A stretch of DNA of 64,000 nt from CBDAPX01 sp965198725 (GCA_965198725.1 CBDAPX010000001.1:2666001-2730000); one strand, 5' to 3'. Shown: positions 39,580-49,869, counted from the stretch's first letter. Made by a program: numbers and translations. The notes: generated from the letters alone by a model not told the origin.

Positions 39580-41625
39580 TCAGGCGCGGCGGCGCTTGCG
39601 CCGTCCACCTCGGACTTCTGCATCGCCGCCTGTGTTAAAGCTGACCTGTGGCAGCGACAGGATCTTGCCCAGTTCCGGGAAGGGATCGGTTTTGTGCGGG
39701 ATCGCATTGGCCGCCACGAAATGATCCTGAAACTTGGGCTCAATCGCGGTTTCAACCTTGGTGATCTGGCGGACCACTTTTTCAATGTCGGCGCGGGCGT
39801 TTACATTGCACAGGGCGATCCGCGCGCCGGTCCCGGCGGCGTTGCCCGCGCTGGTGACCTTGTCCAGCGGCGCATCCGGAATCATGCCCAGGACCATGGC
39901 GTGTTTGGTCGAGATATGCGCGCCAAAGGCCCCGGCCAGAACAACACGATCCACGGTGTCGACGCCCATTTCGTCCATCAACAGACGTGCCCCGGCATAA
40001 AGCGCAGATTTGGCCAGTTGGATGGCGCGGATATCGCCTTGGGTCACGGTGATCCGAGGGCCGCCATCGGCTGTTGCGTCATGGATCAGATAGGCATGTG
40101 TGCGTCCTTCGGGGATCGAGCGGGTCGTGCCGGTCTGTTCAGCCGATCCGATCAAGCCGCTTTCGTCGAGCAATCCGGCAATGCGCATTTCGGCGACCGC
40201 CTCGATGATCCCGGACCCGCAGATGCCCGTGATACCGGTCGCGGCGACATCCACGTCAAAACCGTCCTCGTCTGACCATTTGTCCACGCCGATCACGCGA
40301 AAGCGCGGTTCCTTGGTCACCGGGTCAATCTCAATCCGTTCAATCGCACCGGGGGCGGCCCGTTGACCCGAACTGATCTGCGCGCCTTCAAAGGCCGGAC
40401 CAGTGGGGGAGGAACAGGCCAGTACACGCGTTGTATTGCCAAGCAGGATTTCCGCATTCGTGCCGACATCGACGACCAAAACAAGGTCTTCGGATTTTCC
40501 GGGCTCTTCAGAGAGGGCCACCGCCGCCGCATCCGCGCCCACATGCCCCGCGATACATGGCAAGACATAGACCCGCGCGCGCGGGTTCATGTTGGTCAGG
40601 TCCATGTCACGCGCATTGAGTTCCAGCGCCTCGGACGTGGCAAGTGCAAAAGGCGCCTGGCCCAGCTCAACAGGGTCGATGCCCAGCAGCAGGTGATGCA
40701 TGACCGGGTTGCAGACAAAAACCGTTTCAACGATCAGCGACGGATCACTTTCGCCATCTTCTGCAATCGACAGGGTCAGATCATTGATCGCCTCGCGCAC
40801 CGCCTTTGTCATTTCGACATCGCCGCCGGGGTTCATCATGGCATAGGACACCCGGCTCATCAGATCTTCACCAAAGCGGATCTGCGGGTTCATCAGACCA
40901 GAAGAGGCCACAACGCGCCCATCCGAAAGGTCGGTCAAATGCGCGGCAATGGTGGTCGAGCCGAGGTCGATCGCCAAACCGTAAAGTCCGGCTTCATGCA
41001 GGCCCGGGAACACGTCCGTGACCCGCGCCACATCATCACTATGGCCCTTGTAGACGGCAACGGTGACCTGCCACTTGCCCTTGCGCAGAACGGGCTGCAG
41101 CTTGGTCAAAAGCGACGGGTCACAAGTGACGGGGCCAACATCCCATTGCGATTTCAAAGCCGTTGCAATCCGTTCAAAATCGCCGGTCGGCTCATGCATG
41201 TCCGGCTCGACAACGTCGATTAAATAGAGACGCGTCGCCGGGGCCATTTCGATCACGCGGGCGGATGCCGCTTTGCGCACGACCTGACGATGGACCTGGC
41301 TTTCGGGCGGCACATCAATCACGATGTCGCCTTGCACAGTGGCCTGACAGCCCAACCGACGCCCCGGTTTCAGGCCTCGCTTGTCGTCATATCTCTGCTC
41401 AACCTTGTTCCATTTAGACAGCGCATCCTTGGCGACAGTGACCCCATGCTTGGGGAACTCGCCATAAGACGGCGTGATCTGGCATTTCGAACAAATCCCG
41501 CGACCGCCGCAAACGCTGTCCAGATCAACGCCCAACTGACGCGCAGCGGTCAGAACCGGGGTTCCCACCGGAAAATGGCCGCGTTTTCCGGAAGGTGTGA
41601 AGACGACAAGGGGGTCTGTAGACAT
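39580..41625 (-). CDS. ASKHA-domain [2Fe-2S] protein, RACo/RamA-like corrinoid activator
   Basis: A 681-aa protein. An N-terminal [2Fe-2S] ferredoxin domain has CGGRGICSKC at about residues 38-47. The large C-terminal DUF4445/ASKHA ATPase part contains GLAIDLGSTTIAAHL at about 215, VVDVGTNAEILL near 395 and GAFGAHI. Such proteins use ATP to reduce Co(II) corrinoid proteins back to the active Co(I) state for methyltransferases, as with glycine betaine or methylamine demethylation. No corrinoid protein or methyltransferase of that type is adjacent, so its client is elsewhere. Start at ATG 41625; a TTG two codons earlier is possible. Confidence 0.85.
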   Translation of the reverse strand: MSTDPLVVFTPSGKRGHFPVGTPVLTAARQLGVDLDSVCGGRGICSKCQITPSYGEFPKHGVTVAKDALSKWNKVEQRYDDKRGLKPGRRLGCQATVQGDIVIDVPPESQVHRQVVRKAASARVIEMAPATRLYLIDVVEPDMHEPTGDFERIATALKSQWDVGPVTCDPSLLTKLQPVLRKGKWQVTVAVYKGHSDDVARVTDVFPGLHEAGLYGLAIDLGSTTIAAHLTDLSDGRVVASSGLMNPQIRFGEDLMSRVSYAMMNPGGDVEMTKAVREAINDLTLSIAEDGESDPSLIVETVFVCNPVMHHLLLGIDPVELGQAPFALATSEALELNARDMDLTNMNPRARVYVLPCIAGHVGADAAAVALSEEPGKSEDLVLVVDVGTNAEILLGNTTRVLACSSPTGPAFEGAQISSGQRAAPGAIERIEIDPVTKEPRFRVIGVDKWSDEDGFDVDVAATGITGICGSGIIEAVAEMRIAGLLDESGLIGSAEQTGTTRSIPEGRTHAYLIHDATADGGPRITVTQGDIRAIQLAKSALYAGARLLMDEMGVDTVDRVVLAGAFGAHISTKHAMVLGMIPDAPLDKVTSAGNAAGTGARIALCNVNARADIEKVVRQITKVETAIEPKFQDHFVAANAIPHKTDPFPELGKILSLPQVSFNTGGDAEVRGGRRKRRRA

Positions 41626-41741
41626 GGGCAATGGCTTTCACAGCGGTGTTTGGCGGACAATAGGCATTCCGTGTTCGGTGAAAAGGCAGAGAACGTCAGA
41701 TTTTGGCCGGGACCCGTCAATTTCCGACATTTGTGTGCCGA

Positions 41742-42692
41742 TCAAAAACTGATGCCCAGCCCCGCCGTGAAACCATTCACCGTGTCGCTGCCATAATAGC
41801 GCAGCATGAACCGGGCTGCGGTCACCCAAGGGATGTTGGTTTCTGAAATATCGAGTTCAAAACCGCCGCCGACCTTGGCCAGCCAATCTGTGCCCAGAAC
41901 GTCGCTTTGATCGCCTAGCAAGTACGAATACGAAAAATCCACGACCCCTCTGATGGGGCGGGAAAAGGCCATCAATTGGGTGGGGAAGCGATATCTGGAC
42001 CATAAGACCGCGTTTGCTGCGGTCGCCGAGGCCAGTATGTCCTGATCTTCATCATCAAAGGCGTGATATTCGATGTATGTGGATCGCAAACGCGCTTCGA
42101 GTTGGTGATCGTTCCGAAAGGTGCGGTCAAAGCCAAATGTGACAGAGGCCCCGTATCCACCTGCCCACAAACCACCACTGCGCAAGTAATCGACATTCAA
42201 TCCCAGCTTGTTGGCAACGGCCTGCGTTCCGACCGACGCATCTGATTGCGTGCGCCCAATCGAAAGATGCGCCAAAGGACGGATGTAGAAATCATGGCCC
42301 AGATCAAACTGCCAGCCGATGCCCCCTGTTGCCGCGACGCTGGTCCATTTCAATGGAAGCGAGGCAGTGTCCGTTCCGTCCTCCAGCAATAGATTCGGAT
42401 CGTAGCGGGCGTAGCCAATATATCCCTCAAGATAGAGCGGCAGATCCGCGCTGAGGCGAAAACCACCGCCGATCTGAGCGGATTTATAGTCAAAATCCCG
42501 GTTGGATTTATTGGATTCCAGAAAGATGACGCTCGCCGCATCATCCGGTATCCCGGCCAGACCCAGAATGGCCAGTGATCCTTGCGCGTTTTCTTCCTGA
42601 GCCAATTGAAACGCTTGATTGAGCCCTTGGGACGCGGCGGTATGTGCCCAAAGCAAAAGCGATGTCATGAAAACCAGACGCAACACGCGCAT
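41742..42692 (-). CDS. Outer-membrane beta-barrel protein
   Basis: A 316-aa protein with a signal peptide (residues 1-21, ending AASQ) and alternating beta-strands with aromatic girdles (LYLEGYIGYARYD, GWQFDLGHDFYIRPL, ARFMLRYYGSDT). It ends in phenylalanine (GLGISF), as outer-membrane barrels usually do for BAM recognition. The ligand or role is unknown. It stands alone, divergent from guaB. Confidence 0.75.
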   Translation of the reverse strand: MRVLRLVFMTSLLLWAHTAASQGLNQAFQLAQEENAQGSLAILGLAGIPDDAASVIFLESNKSNRDFDYKSAQIGGGFRLSADLPLYLEGYIGYARYDPNLLLEDGTDTASLPLKWTSVAATGGIGWQFDLGHDFYIRPLAHLSIGRTQSDASVGTQAVANKLGLNVDYLRSGGLWAGGYGASVTFGFDRTFRNDHQLEARLRSTYIEYHAFDDEDQDILASATAANAVLWSRYRFPTQLMAFSRPIRGVVDFSYSYLLGDQSDVLGTDWLAKVGGGFELDISETNIPWVTAARFMLRYYGSDTVNGFTAGLGISF

Positions 42693-42840
42693 TCAAATTA
42701 TCCAGGCTGTGGCAATCTCTTTGACCGCAACGAAGCATTGCTAGACGACTGGGTCAACGCTTTGTCCTTGTGCCTCTTTTCACCCGGGCCAAACCATGCC
42801 ATAGGGTCACCGCCAAACGCAGGTTGCATAGAGGTTCGAC

Positions 42841-44289
42841 ATGCAGATTCGTGAGGCTCTCACATTCGACGATGTTTTATTGGTCCCGGCGGCGTCTTCG
42901 GTGCTGCCAGCAACCGCGGATACAGCGACCCGCGTGACCCGCGATATCACGATGAACATCCCGCTTTTGTCGAGCGCGATGGACACCGTCACCGAAGGGC
43001 GGATGGCCATTACAATGGCACAAGCGGGCGGTATGGGCGTGATCCACAAAAACCTGTCCGTGGATGAACAGGCCCGCGAGGTTCGGCGCGTCAAACGGTT
43101 TGAGTCCGGGATTGTTTACAACCCGGTCACTTTGCATGCCGATCAAACGCTGGCCGATGCCAAGGCATTGGTGCAACGCTATAACTTTACTGGGTTTCCC
43201 GTCGTTGATGGCGACGGGCGCATCGTGGGCATCGTCACAAACCGCGACATGCGCTTTGCGAGCGATGACAAGACGCCGGTCAATGTCATGATGACCTCGA
43301 ACGACCTGGCCATCCTGCAAGAGCCCGCCGACCGGGAAGAGGCCATCAACCTGATGAAAGCGCGGCGCATTGAAAAGCTGTTGGTGGTTGACGCCCAAGA
43401 CAAGCTGACCGGTCTTTTGACGCTGAAAGATACCGAACAATCCGTGCTGAACCCGACAGCTTGTAAAGACAGCCTTGGCCGCTTGCGAGTGGCGGCCGCG
43501 TCTTCTGTTGGCGACGCCGGATTTGAACGCTCTGGCGCGCTTGTCGATGCAGGTGTGGATATCATCGTGATCGACACGGCACACGGGCATTCCGAAGGCG
43601 TTATCGATGCCGTCAAACGGGCCAAGGCCCTGTCGAACGAAGTGCAGATCATCGCGGGCAACGTGGCAACCGCGGATGCAACCAAAGCTTTGTTTGATGC
43701 AGGTGCGGACGCGGTGAAAGTCGGGATTGGTCCGGGTTCCATTTGCACAACACGAATGGTCGCCGGGGTTGGCGTGCCGCAGCTGACAGCCATCATGGAA
43801 TGTGCCAGCGCCGCATCAGATACGCCCGTGATTGCCGATGGCGGCATCAAATTCTCAGGCGATTTTGCCAAGGCCATCGCGGCGGGTGCGTCCTGTGCCA
43901 TGGTGGGCAGCATGATCGCCGGTACGGATGAGTCCCCCGGAGAAGTCATTTTGTATCAAGGTCGTAGCTTCAAGAGCTATCGTGGTATGGGGTCGCTCGG
44001 CGCGATGGCGCGCGGGTCCGCAGATCGCTATTTTCAAAAGGACGCGGCGAATGACAAATTGGTGCCAGAAGGCATCGAAGGTCAGGTGCCTTACAAAGGC
44101 AGTGCGTCGATCGTCATCCACCAACTGGTGGGCGGTTTGCGGGCGGCCATGGGATACACCGGAAACGCAACGGTTGATGAGATGCGACGCAACTGTGAGT
44201 TCGTCAAAATCACGGGGGCCGGTCTGAAAGAAAGCCATGTGCATGACGTCCAGATCACGCGGGAAAGTCCGAACTACCGGATCATGTGA
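42841..44289 (+). CDS. guaB: IMP dehydrogenase
   Basis: A 482-aa enzyme for the first step of GMP synthesis, IMP to XMP with NAD. The catalytic cysteine is C302 in GPGSICTTRMVAG. Two CBS domains occupy about residues 94-205 and bind regulatory nucleotides. The catalytic flap is MGSLGAMARGSADRYFQ near 385. Length is typical. The RsmB-type gene follows after 21 bases. Confidence 0.97.
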   Translation: MQIREALTFDDVLLVPAASSVLPATADTATRVTRDITMNIPLLSSAMDTVTEGRMAITMAQAGGMGVIHKNLSVDEQAREVRRVKRFESGIVYNPVTLHADQTLADAKALVQRYNFTGFPVVDGDGRIVGIVTNRDMRFASDDKTPVNVMMTSNDLAILQEPADREEAINLMKARRIEKLLVVDAQDKLTGLLTLKDTEQSVLNPTACKDSLGRLRVAAASSVGDAGFERSGALVDAGVDIIVIDTAHGHSEGVIDAVKRAKALSNEVQIIAGNVATADATKALFDAGADAVKVGIGPGSICTTRMVAGVGVPQLTAIMECASAASDTPVIADGGIKFSGDFAKAIAAGASCAMVGSMIAGTDESPGEVILYQGRSFKSYRGMGSLGAMARGSADRYFQKDAANDKLVPEGIEGQVPYKGSASIVIHQLVGGLRAAMGYTGNATVDEMRRNCEFVKITGAGLKESHVHDVQITRESPNYRIM

Positions 44290-44310
44290 TCTGGCGGAGT
44301 TGGGTTTGGC

Positions 44311-45486
44311 ATGACACCTGCTGCGCGCATCGCTGCGGCGGCTGAGGTCTTGGATGACATTCTAAGCGGGAAAACCGCGGAACAGTCCCTGTCATCTTGG
44401 TCCCGACGCAGTCGTTTTGCCGGGTCCAAGGATCGGGCCGCTTTGCGCGATCTGGTCTTTGATGCCCTGCGCTGTCGCCGATCCTTTGCCGCTTTAGGCG
44501 GGGCGGAAACCGGGCGCGGGTTGATGATTGGCGCGCTTCGGGCCAAGGGACACGACCCCGCAGATATCTTCACCGGCGACCGGTTTGCCCCTGGACAGTT
44601 GTCCAAGGAAGAAGCAAATGCAGGTCACCCGCCAACCTTAGGCGCCGAGGGAGCGGATATACCCGATTGGCTTTGGCCCGTCTGGCAGGCTTCGCTGGGT
44701 GAGCGGGCAGGGAACGTCGCAGAGAAAATGAAAGCGCGCGCACCCGTTCATCTGCGCGTGAACGTGTCCAAGATATCGCGGGCGGAGGCACGGGAACTGC
44801 TCATCCAAGAGGATATTCAGACCGAACCACATTCTGCTGCGAAAACCGCTTTGGAAGTTGTGTCGGGTGCGCGCAAAATTCGAAACAGCCGCGCCTATTT
44901 GGAAGGGTTCGTTGAACTTCAGGACGCGGCAAGCCAAGCGATTGCAGAGATCATTGGATTGACCGATGGCATGCGGGTTCTGGATTATTGTGCGGGGGGC
45001 GGGGGCAAGTCGCTGGCCATGGCCGAACAAGCCAAGATAGAGGTTTGTGCGCATGACAAATTCCCGCGGCGCATGTCCGATCTGCCCAATCGCGCCAAAA
45101 GAGCCGGGACAGATGTGACCCTTGTTACCACAAACGATCTGCCATCGCTTGGCAGCTTTGATCTTGTGCTATGCGATGCCCCTTGTTCCGGCAGCGGGTC
45201 GTGGCGACGTGACCCGGAGGGCAAGTGGAACCTGACCGAGGACGGGTTAACGGAACTGACGCAAATACAGGCCGAAATTCTATCTCAGGCGCAGTCGAAT
45301 GTAGCCCAAACCGGAATACTGGTTTACGCGACCTGTTCTGTTTTGAACGTGGAAAATCAATCACAGGTGGAACGGTTTATCCGTAAGAATACTGAGTGGT
45401 CGATTGTCTCGGATCACCAATGGACACCATTGGATAACACAGATGGTTTTTACTGTGCGCGAATCAATCGCGCTCAGGTTGCATAA
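44311..45486 (+). CDS. RsmB-type rRNA cytosine methyltransferase
   Basis: A 391-aa RNA m5C methyltransferase of the RsmB/NOL1/NOP2 family. It has an NusB-like N-terminus, a SAM motif VLDYCAGGGGKSLAMAE at about 225-240 and the two family cysteines in DAPCSGSGSWRRDPEGKW and YATCSVLNVEN. Members modify C967 of 16S rRNA or nearby sites. Alphaproteobacteria often carry two such genes, so the exact target is open. It lies behind guaB and is probably co-transcribed. Confidence 0.87.
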   Translation: MTPAARIAAAAEVLDDILSGKTAEQSLSSWSRRSRFAGSKDRAALRDLVFDALRCRRSFAALGGAETGRGLMIGALRAKGHDPADIFTGDRFAPGQLSKEEANAGHPPTLGAEGADIPDWLWPVWQASLGERAGNVAEKMKARAPVHLRVNVSKISRAEARELLIQEDIQTEPHSAAKTALEVVSGARKIRNSRAYLEGFVELQDAASQAIAEIIGLTDGMRVLDYCAGGGGKSLAMAEQAKIEVCAHDKFPRRMSDLPNRAKRAGTDVTLVTTNDLPSLGSFDLVLCDAPCSGSGSWRRDPEGKWNLTEDGLTELTQIQAEILSQAQSNVAQTGILVYATCSVLNVENQSQVERFIRKNTEWSIVSDHQWTPLDNTDGFYCARINRAQVA

Positions 45487-45575
45487 TACGATTTGTAAAG
45501 TTAGGCTCTTTTTCACAGTCGATTAACCCTTTTTGGCACAGACTGCGCGGGACAACGGTGTCCGGAGGCTACGAA

Positions 45576-47876
45576 GTGAAAACTGCCAATATGATTGCGG
45601 TCGCGCCTGGCCAATCAGCGCCAGTGTGGTTGCGGGCCCTAGCGGTTGTTGTGGTTGGTGCAAGTTTTATCAGTTTTGGCATGCTGTCAGACCGCCCAGA
45701 TGCAGTTCCACAAGCCGCATTCGCCGTGGGTCTGACACTGGTTGCGGTTTCGGCGGTCTTTCTGATCGGGGAATACGTGCGGCATCGCGCACGCATCATT
45801 TCAAATGAGCATTTTGAAGCTTTCATCGAAAACGATGCTGCCCCCAGCTTTGTTTCAGATGGCGATGGCGTCATTTCTTCCCGCAATGCGGCGGCGTATC
45901 AGCGGTTTGAACCGACGGCTTCGGAAACGGTCGCCGGCACGCTTCGCTCGGTGTTCGCAAATCCATCGGCGGTGCTCTATCGGCTCCAAAGAAAGGCAGA
46001 GCGGGAAGGCGCCGCGCGCGAGGATATCGTGACACGTTCTGGCCATGTGCGCATTGCCGTGCATCGTATGAAAGAAAACGGTTTCCTGTGGCGGCTGGAA
46101 GATATGCCGCCACGCACGTACACAATCGGCGGGGATAATCTGCCGCTGCCGATGATCACCGTCGGGCGGCAGGGCGCCGTGTTGTTCATGAACGCTGCCG
46201 CGCGTGCAATTTGTGGCCAACGGATGCGGACCCTCGACCAGATATTCAGTGTTCTGCCGATCCGGACTGGTCAGATTAATTTCATCAAGAATGATAAGGA
46301 ACCGATCAGCGTTGTTGTCATGGAGCGTACAACAACCGGCGGGCGCCACGAGATATTTCTGATGCCCTGCGACGAAACCCCGGGCCTCAGCGAACATAAG
46401 GTTTTTGAAACGCTTCCTGTTCCGCTTATCCGCCTGGCGGAGGACGGGGAAATCCTGCAAGCCAATGCACTTGCGATTTTGATGCTGGGTCAATCAGACT
46501 CAATTGGCAAAAACCTAAGCGATACGATGCAGGGTCTTGGGCGGCCGATCAAACACTGGCTCGAAGATGCGCTGAACAATCAGTCTGGCTCGCAAGCCGA
46601 GGTTTTACAGCTGTCTCAACGCGACAGTGATGCCTTTGTCCAAGTGAACCTGCGCAAATGCATTGAAGACGGCGAAACGTCACTGGTCGGGGTGCTCAAT
46701 GACGCGACAGAGCTGAAAACACTTGAGGCACAATTTGTCCAAAGCCAGAAAATGCAGGCGATTGGACAACTTGCAGGCGGTATTGCGCATGATTTCAACA
46801 ATCTGTTGACAGCGATATCGGGTCATTGTGATTTGCTGTTGCTCAGACATGACCAAGGGGATCCGGATTTCGGGGACCTGATTCAAATCAATCAAAACGC
46901 CAACCGTGCCGCGGCTTTGGTCAATCAGTTGCTGGCCTTTTCGCGCAAACAGAACCTGCAGCCGGAAACCTTGGATCTGCGGGATACCCTGGCAGACTTG
47001 ACCTATCTGCTGAACAGGCTGGTCGGTGAAAAGGTCGTGCTGACCTTGTCACATGATCCGGTGCTTAAAGCCGTGCGGGCCGACAAGCGGCAATTGGAAC
47101 AGGTCTTTATGAACCTTGTTGTGAATGCCCGAGATGCGATGCCGGATGGAGGGGAAATCCGGATCGAGACCGAAAGTGTTCATTTGAAAGAGACACTCAG
47201 CCGTGATCGCGCAACAATCGATCCGGGCGAATATGTGACGGTCAAAGTCAGGGACCAGGGCGGCGGTATTCCGCAAGACAAGCTGCAAAAGGTGTTTGAG
47301 CCGTTTTACACAACAAAAAGAACGGGCGAGGGGACCGGACTAGGACTGTCCACCGCCTATGGCATCATTAAACAATCTGACGGGTATATTTTTGTCGACA
47401 GTACCGTCGGGTCCGGCACCGAGTTTATTCTGTATTTCCCGGCGGTCGAAAATGTTGAACCAGCCGCGCCGAAACCCAAACCCGCACAGCATATCCTGCG
47501 CGCCAAAACGGACGATGCAGTGGTTTTGCTGGTGGAAGACGAAGAGCCGGTACGCGCCTTTGCGTCCCGCGCACTTCGGCTCAGCGGCTACACCGTGATC
47601 GAAGCAGCATCCGCCGAGGACGCGCTTGATGCCCTGACCGACAAATCGCTGTCAGTCGACATCTTTGTCACGGATGTGGTGATGCCGGGTCTTGATGGGC
47701 CAACCTGGGTGCGCAAAGCGCTCAAAGATCGACCACAGGCCAGAGTGGTTTTTGTTTCGGGCTATGCCGAAGGGGCCTTTGGGGAAACCGACACGAAAAT
47801 ACCGAATTCGGTCTTCCTGCCAAAACCCTTCTCTCTCAAACAGTTGACACAAACTTTTCAAGAGCAGCTGCACTAA
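45576..47876 (+). CDS. cckA: Hybrid histidine kinase CckA
   Basis: A 766-aa membrane hybrid kinase. Two helices lie at about 15-70. PAS-like sensor regions span about 80-385. The HisKA helix has the phospho-histidine in LAGGIAHDFNNLLT at about 405. The HATPase domain shows NLVVNARDAMPDGG and GTGLGLSTAYGIIKQSDG. A receiver domain with the aspartate in FVTDVVMPGLDGP is at the end. CckA feeds phosphate through ChpT to CtrA; in roseobacters this controls motility and gene transfer agents. GGAGG eight bases before GTG 45576 decides the start; ATG 45591 is an alternative. Confidence 0.93.
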   Translation: MKTANMIAVAPGQSAPVWLRALAVVVVGASFISFGMLSDRPDAVPQAAFAVGLTLVAVSAVFLIGEYVRHRARIISNEHFEAFIENDAAPSFVSDGDGVISSRNAAAYQRFEPTASETVAGTLRSVFANPSAVLYRLQRKAEREGAAREDIVTRSGHVRIAVHRMKENGFLWRLEDMPPRTYTIGGDNLPLPMITVGRQGAVLFMNAAARAICGQRMRTLDQIFSVLPIRTGQINFIKNDKEPISVVVMERTTTGGRHEIFLMPCDETPGLSEHKVFETLPVPLIRLAEDGEILQANALAILMLGQSDSIGKNLSDTMQGLGRPIKHWLEDALNNQSGSQAEVLQLSQRDSDAFVQVNLRKCIEDGETSLVGVLNDATELKTLEAQFVQSQKMQAIGQLAGGIAHDFNNLLTAISGHCDLLLLRHDQGDPDFGDLIQINQNANRAAALVNQLLAFSRKQNLQPETLDLRDTLADLTYLLNRLVGEKVVLTLSHDPVLKAVRADKRQLEQVFMNLVVNARDAMPDGGEIRIETESVHLKETLSRDRATIDPGEYVTVKVRDQGGGIPQDKLQKVFEPFYTTKRTGEGTGLGLSTAYGIIKQSDGYIFVDSTVGSGTEFILYFPAVENVEPAAPKPKPAQHILRAKTDDAVVLLVEDEEPVRAFASRALRLSGYTVIEAASAEDALDALTDKSLSVDIFVTDVVMPGLDGPTWVRKALKDRPQARVVFVSGYAEGAFGETDTKIPNSVFLPKPFSLKQLTQTFQEQLH

Positions 47877-48466
47877 TCGGCGTCCTCGTGTAAGGAAAAG
47901 TCCAGTGCGTATTTCTGACGCAAACGAGCTTCGACGCCGGGTGGCAAACTGATATCGCCCGGCGGCGACGCGTTTTCCCACTGAAGCTCTAGTTTTACAG
48001 ATAGGCGCTCTTCCAAAAACCTGTTCAGGACCTCGGGCGTTTCATATTTGAACAAGCGATTGACGCGGGTGCCGTTCGGTCGTGGTTCGAGGAACTTTGA
48101 CTGGCACCCCACATTTGCAAAAGACGGCTGATCGCCCTGCAGATATGCGCGCACGAAATCAGCAAAATCAATGTCATGTGTCGAGTTAGGCTTACCCTTC
48201 ATAAAGGGGCGCTGGCGGTACCGATACCAACTGCCCAGCCAACTGACTGGCTCGCGGATCACGGCGATTGTCTCCATCTCGGCGTTGCAAACCTTTTCAA
48301 ACATGGGCCGGAAGAACCTGTTATACCGGTAAACCGGCGCATGTTTCAGCTCTGGCGGATTGGACACAACGATATCTGCCTGCGCCGACAACGCCGACTG
48401 ATAGGCCGTGCTACCGGTCTTGGGGACCGCCAGAAAAACCAGACGTTCGTTGTAAAAAACAAGCAT
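47873..48466 (-). CDS. Sulfotransferase family protein
   Basis: A 197-aa protein with the PAPS 5'-phosphosulfate loop VPKTGSTAYQSAL at about residues 14-26 and a possible 3'-phosphate-binding segment VIREPVSWLGSWYRYRQRP at about 78-96. The family transfers sulfate from PAPS to sugars or small molecules. It is shorter than typical 250-300-residue members. An upstream ATG at 48481 would add five residues. It overlaps the end of cckA by 4 bases, head-on. Substrate unknown. Confidence 0.75.
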   Translation of the reverse strand: MLVFYNERLVFLAVPKTGSTAYQSALSAQADIVVSNPPELKHAPVYRYNRFFRPMFEKVCNAEMETIAVIREPVSWLGSWYRYRQRPFMKGKPNSTHDIDFADFVRAYLQGDQPSFANVGCQSKFLEPRPNGTRVNRLFKYETPEVLNRFLEERLSVKLELQWENASPPGDISLPPGVEARLRQKYALDFSLHEDAD

Positions 48467-48586
48467 ATCAGGGGCTTCCATCGTTTCAGATACAATTTGG
48501 TGCCGTAAACCTCTCTTTAACGCAATTCCTGAAAACTGTGGATGTAGAAATTTTTAATTGAAATGTTCTTGCTTTGATCTCATAAG

Positions 48587-48601
48587 GAACAAGAAGTGAA
48601 C
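48587..48601 (+). promoter_or_regulatory. LexA SOS box of recA
   Basis: GAAC-AAGAAGT-GAAC is an exact match to the alphaproteobacterial LexA site GTTC-N7-GTTC read on the other strand. It stands 57 bases before the recA start. A second, imperfect copy (GTTC-N7-GATC) lies at 48565-48579. Confidence 0.8.
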
Positions 48602-48657
48602 AAAGCAGCGATTGCCGCGTACTTGCGGTTGTGACACAAACGAAAGCGAACAGGAAA

Positions 48658-49725
48658 ATGGCAGATCTTTTGACGATGAGCAGCAAGAATTCAAAAGACA
48701 AACAAAAGGCATTGGACAGCGCGCTGGCACAGATCGAGCGCCAGTTCGGCAAGGGTTCGATCATGAAGCTCGGCGATGAAAACGCCGTGCAGGAAATCGA
48801 AGCGAGTTCCACTGGTTCGCTGGGGTTGGATATCGCTTTGGGCATTGGCGGATTGCCGATGGGACGGATTGTTGAAATCTACGGTCCGGAAAGCTCTGGT
48901 AAGACAACGCTGACCTTGCACTGCGTGGCCGAACAGCAAAAACGCGGTGGTGTTTGCGCTTTTGTCGACGCAGAACATGCCCTTGACCCGCAATATGCGC
49001 GCAAGCTTGGGGTCGATCTGGATGAATTGTTGATCAGCCAGCCAGACACCGGCGAACAGGCTTTGGAAATCACCGATACCTTGGTTCGGTCCGGGGCCGT
49101 AAACATGGTGATCGTCGATTCTGTTGCCGCCCTGACACCAAAGTCAGAGCTGGAAGGCGACATGGGTGACAGCAGCGTGGGCGGACAAGCCCGGTTGATG
49201 AGCCAAGCGATGCGCAAGCTGACCGGATCAATCAGCCGGTCCAACTGCATGGTGATCTTCATCAACCAGATCCGGATGAAAATCGGCGTCATGTTTGGCT
49301 CGCCCGAAACGACGACGGGTGGCAACGCGCTCAAATTCTATAGCTCTGTCCGGCTGGATATCCGGCGCATTGGTGCGATTAAGGATCGTGACGAAGTGAC
49401 CGGAAACCAGACCCGCGTCAAAGTTGTGAAGAACAAGGTTGCACCGCCGTTCAAGCAGGTCGAATTTGACATCATGTATGGCGAAGGCATCAGCAAGACA
49501 GGCGAGTTGCTTGATCTTGGGGTGAAGGCCGGCGTGGTCGAAAAATCCGGCTCATGGTTCAGCTATGGCGACGAACGCATTGGACAGGGCCGCGAGAATG
49601 CCAAGACCTTCTTGCGAGAGAACACGTCAATCGCGTTTGAGATCGAGGACAAAATCCGCGCCGCGCACGGGTTGGATTTTGACATGCCGCAAGGCGCCGA
49701 AGACGACGATATTCTCGAAGCCTGA
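48658..49725 (+). CDS. recA: Recombinase RecA
   Basis: A 355-aa DNA-dependent ATPase for homologous recombination and LexA cleavage. Walker A GPESSGKT is at residues 76-83, the Walker B VIVDSVAAL follows, and the loop segments MSQAMRKLTG and QIRMKIGVMFG are typical. The acidic C-terminus ends EDDDILEA. Start at ATG 48658 with AGGA just upstream. The SOS box upstream shows LexA control and a strong terminator follows. Confidence 0.98.
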   Translation: MADLLTMSSKNSKDKQKALDSALAQIERQFGKGSIMKLGDENAVQEIEASSTGSLGLDIALGIGGLPMGRIVEIYGPESSGKTTLTLHCVAEQQKRGGVCAFVDAEHALDPQYARKLGVDLDELLISQPDTGEQALEITDTLVRSGAVNMVIVDSVAALTPKSELEGDMGDSSVGGQARLMSQAMRKLTGSISRSNCMVIFINQIRMKIGVMFGSPETTTGGNALKFYSSVRLDIRRIGAIKDRDEVTGNQTRVKVVKNKVAPPFKQVEFDIMYGEGISKTGELLDLGVKAGVVEKSGSWFSYGDERIGQGRENAKTFLRENTSIAFEIEDKIRAAHGLDFDMPQGAEDDDILEA

Positions 49726-49746
49726 CGTCAGTAAAATTTCTCTTGG

Positions 49747-49785
49747 ACCGGGGCCTGTGCGTTGCATCGGGCCCCGGTTTCGTTT
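49747..49785 (+). terminator. recA terminator
   Basis: ACCGGGGCC (49747-49755) pairs with GGCCCCGGT (49770-49778) around a 14-base loop and is followed by TTCGTTTT. This is a good intrinsic terminator 21 bases after the recA stop. Confidence 0.75.
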
Positions 49786-49869
49786 TGCCTCTGTTCCAAG
49801 GTGGACACTCTGCGGTGCGGCGGTTATTTGACGTGGGACGAAACATGAACCCCCGGACCTTTGGACGCC

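Noticed and set aside
42721..42747. TTGACC...TAGACG as the guaB promoter
   Set aside because: The spacer is only 15 bases and the -10 box is poor, so I did not list it.
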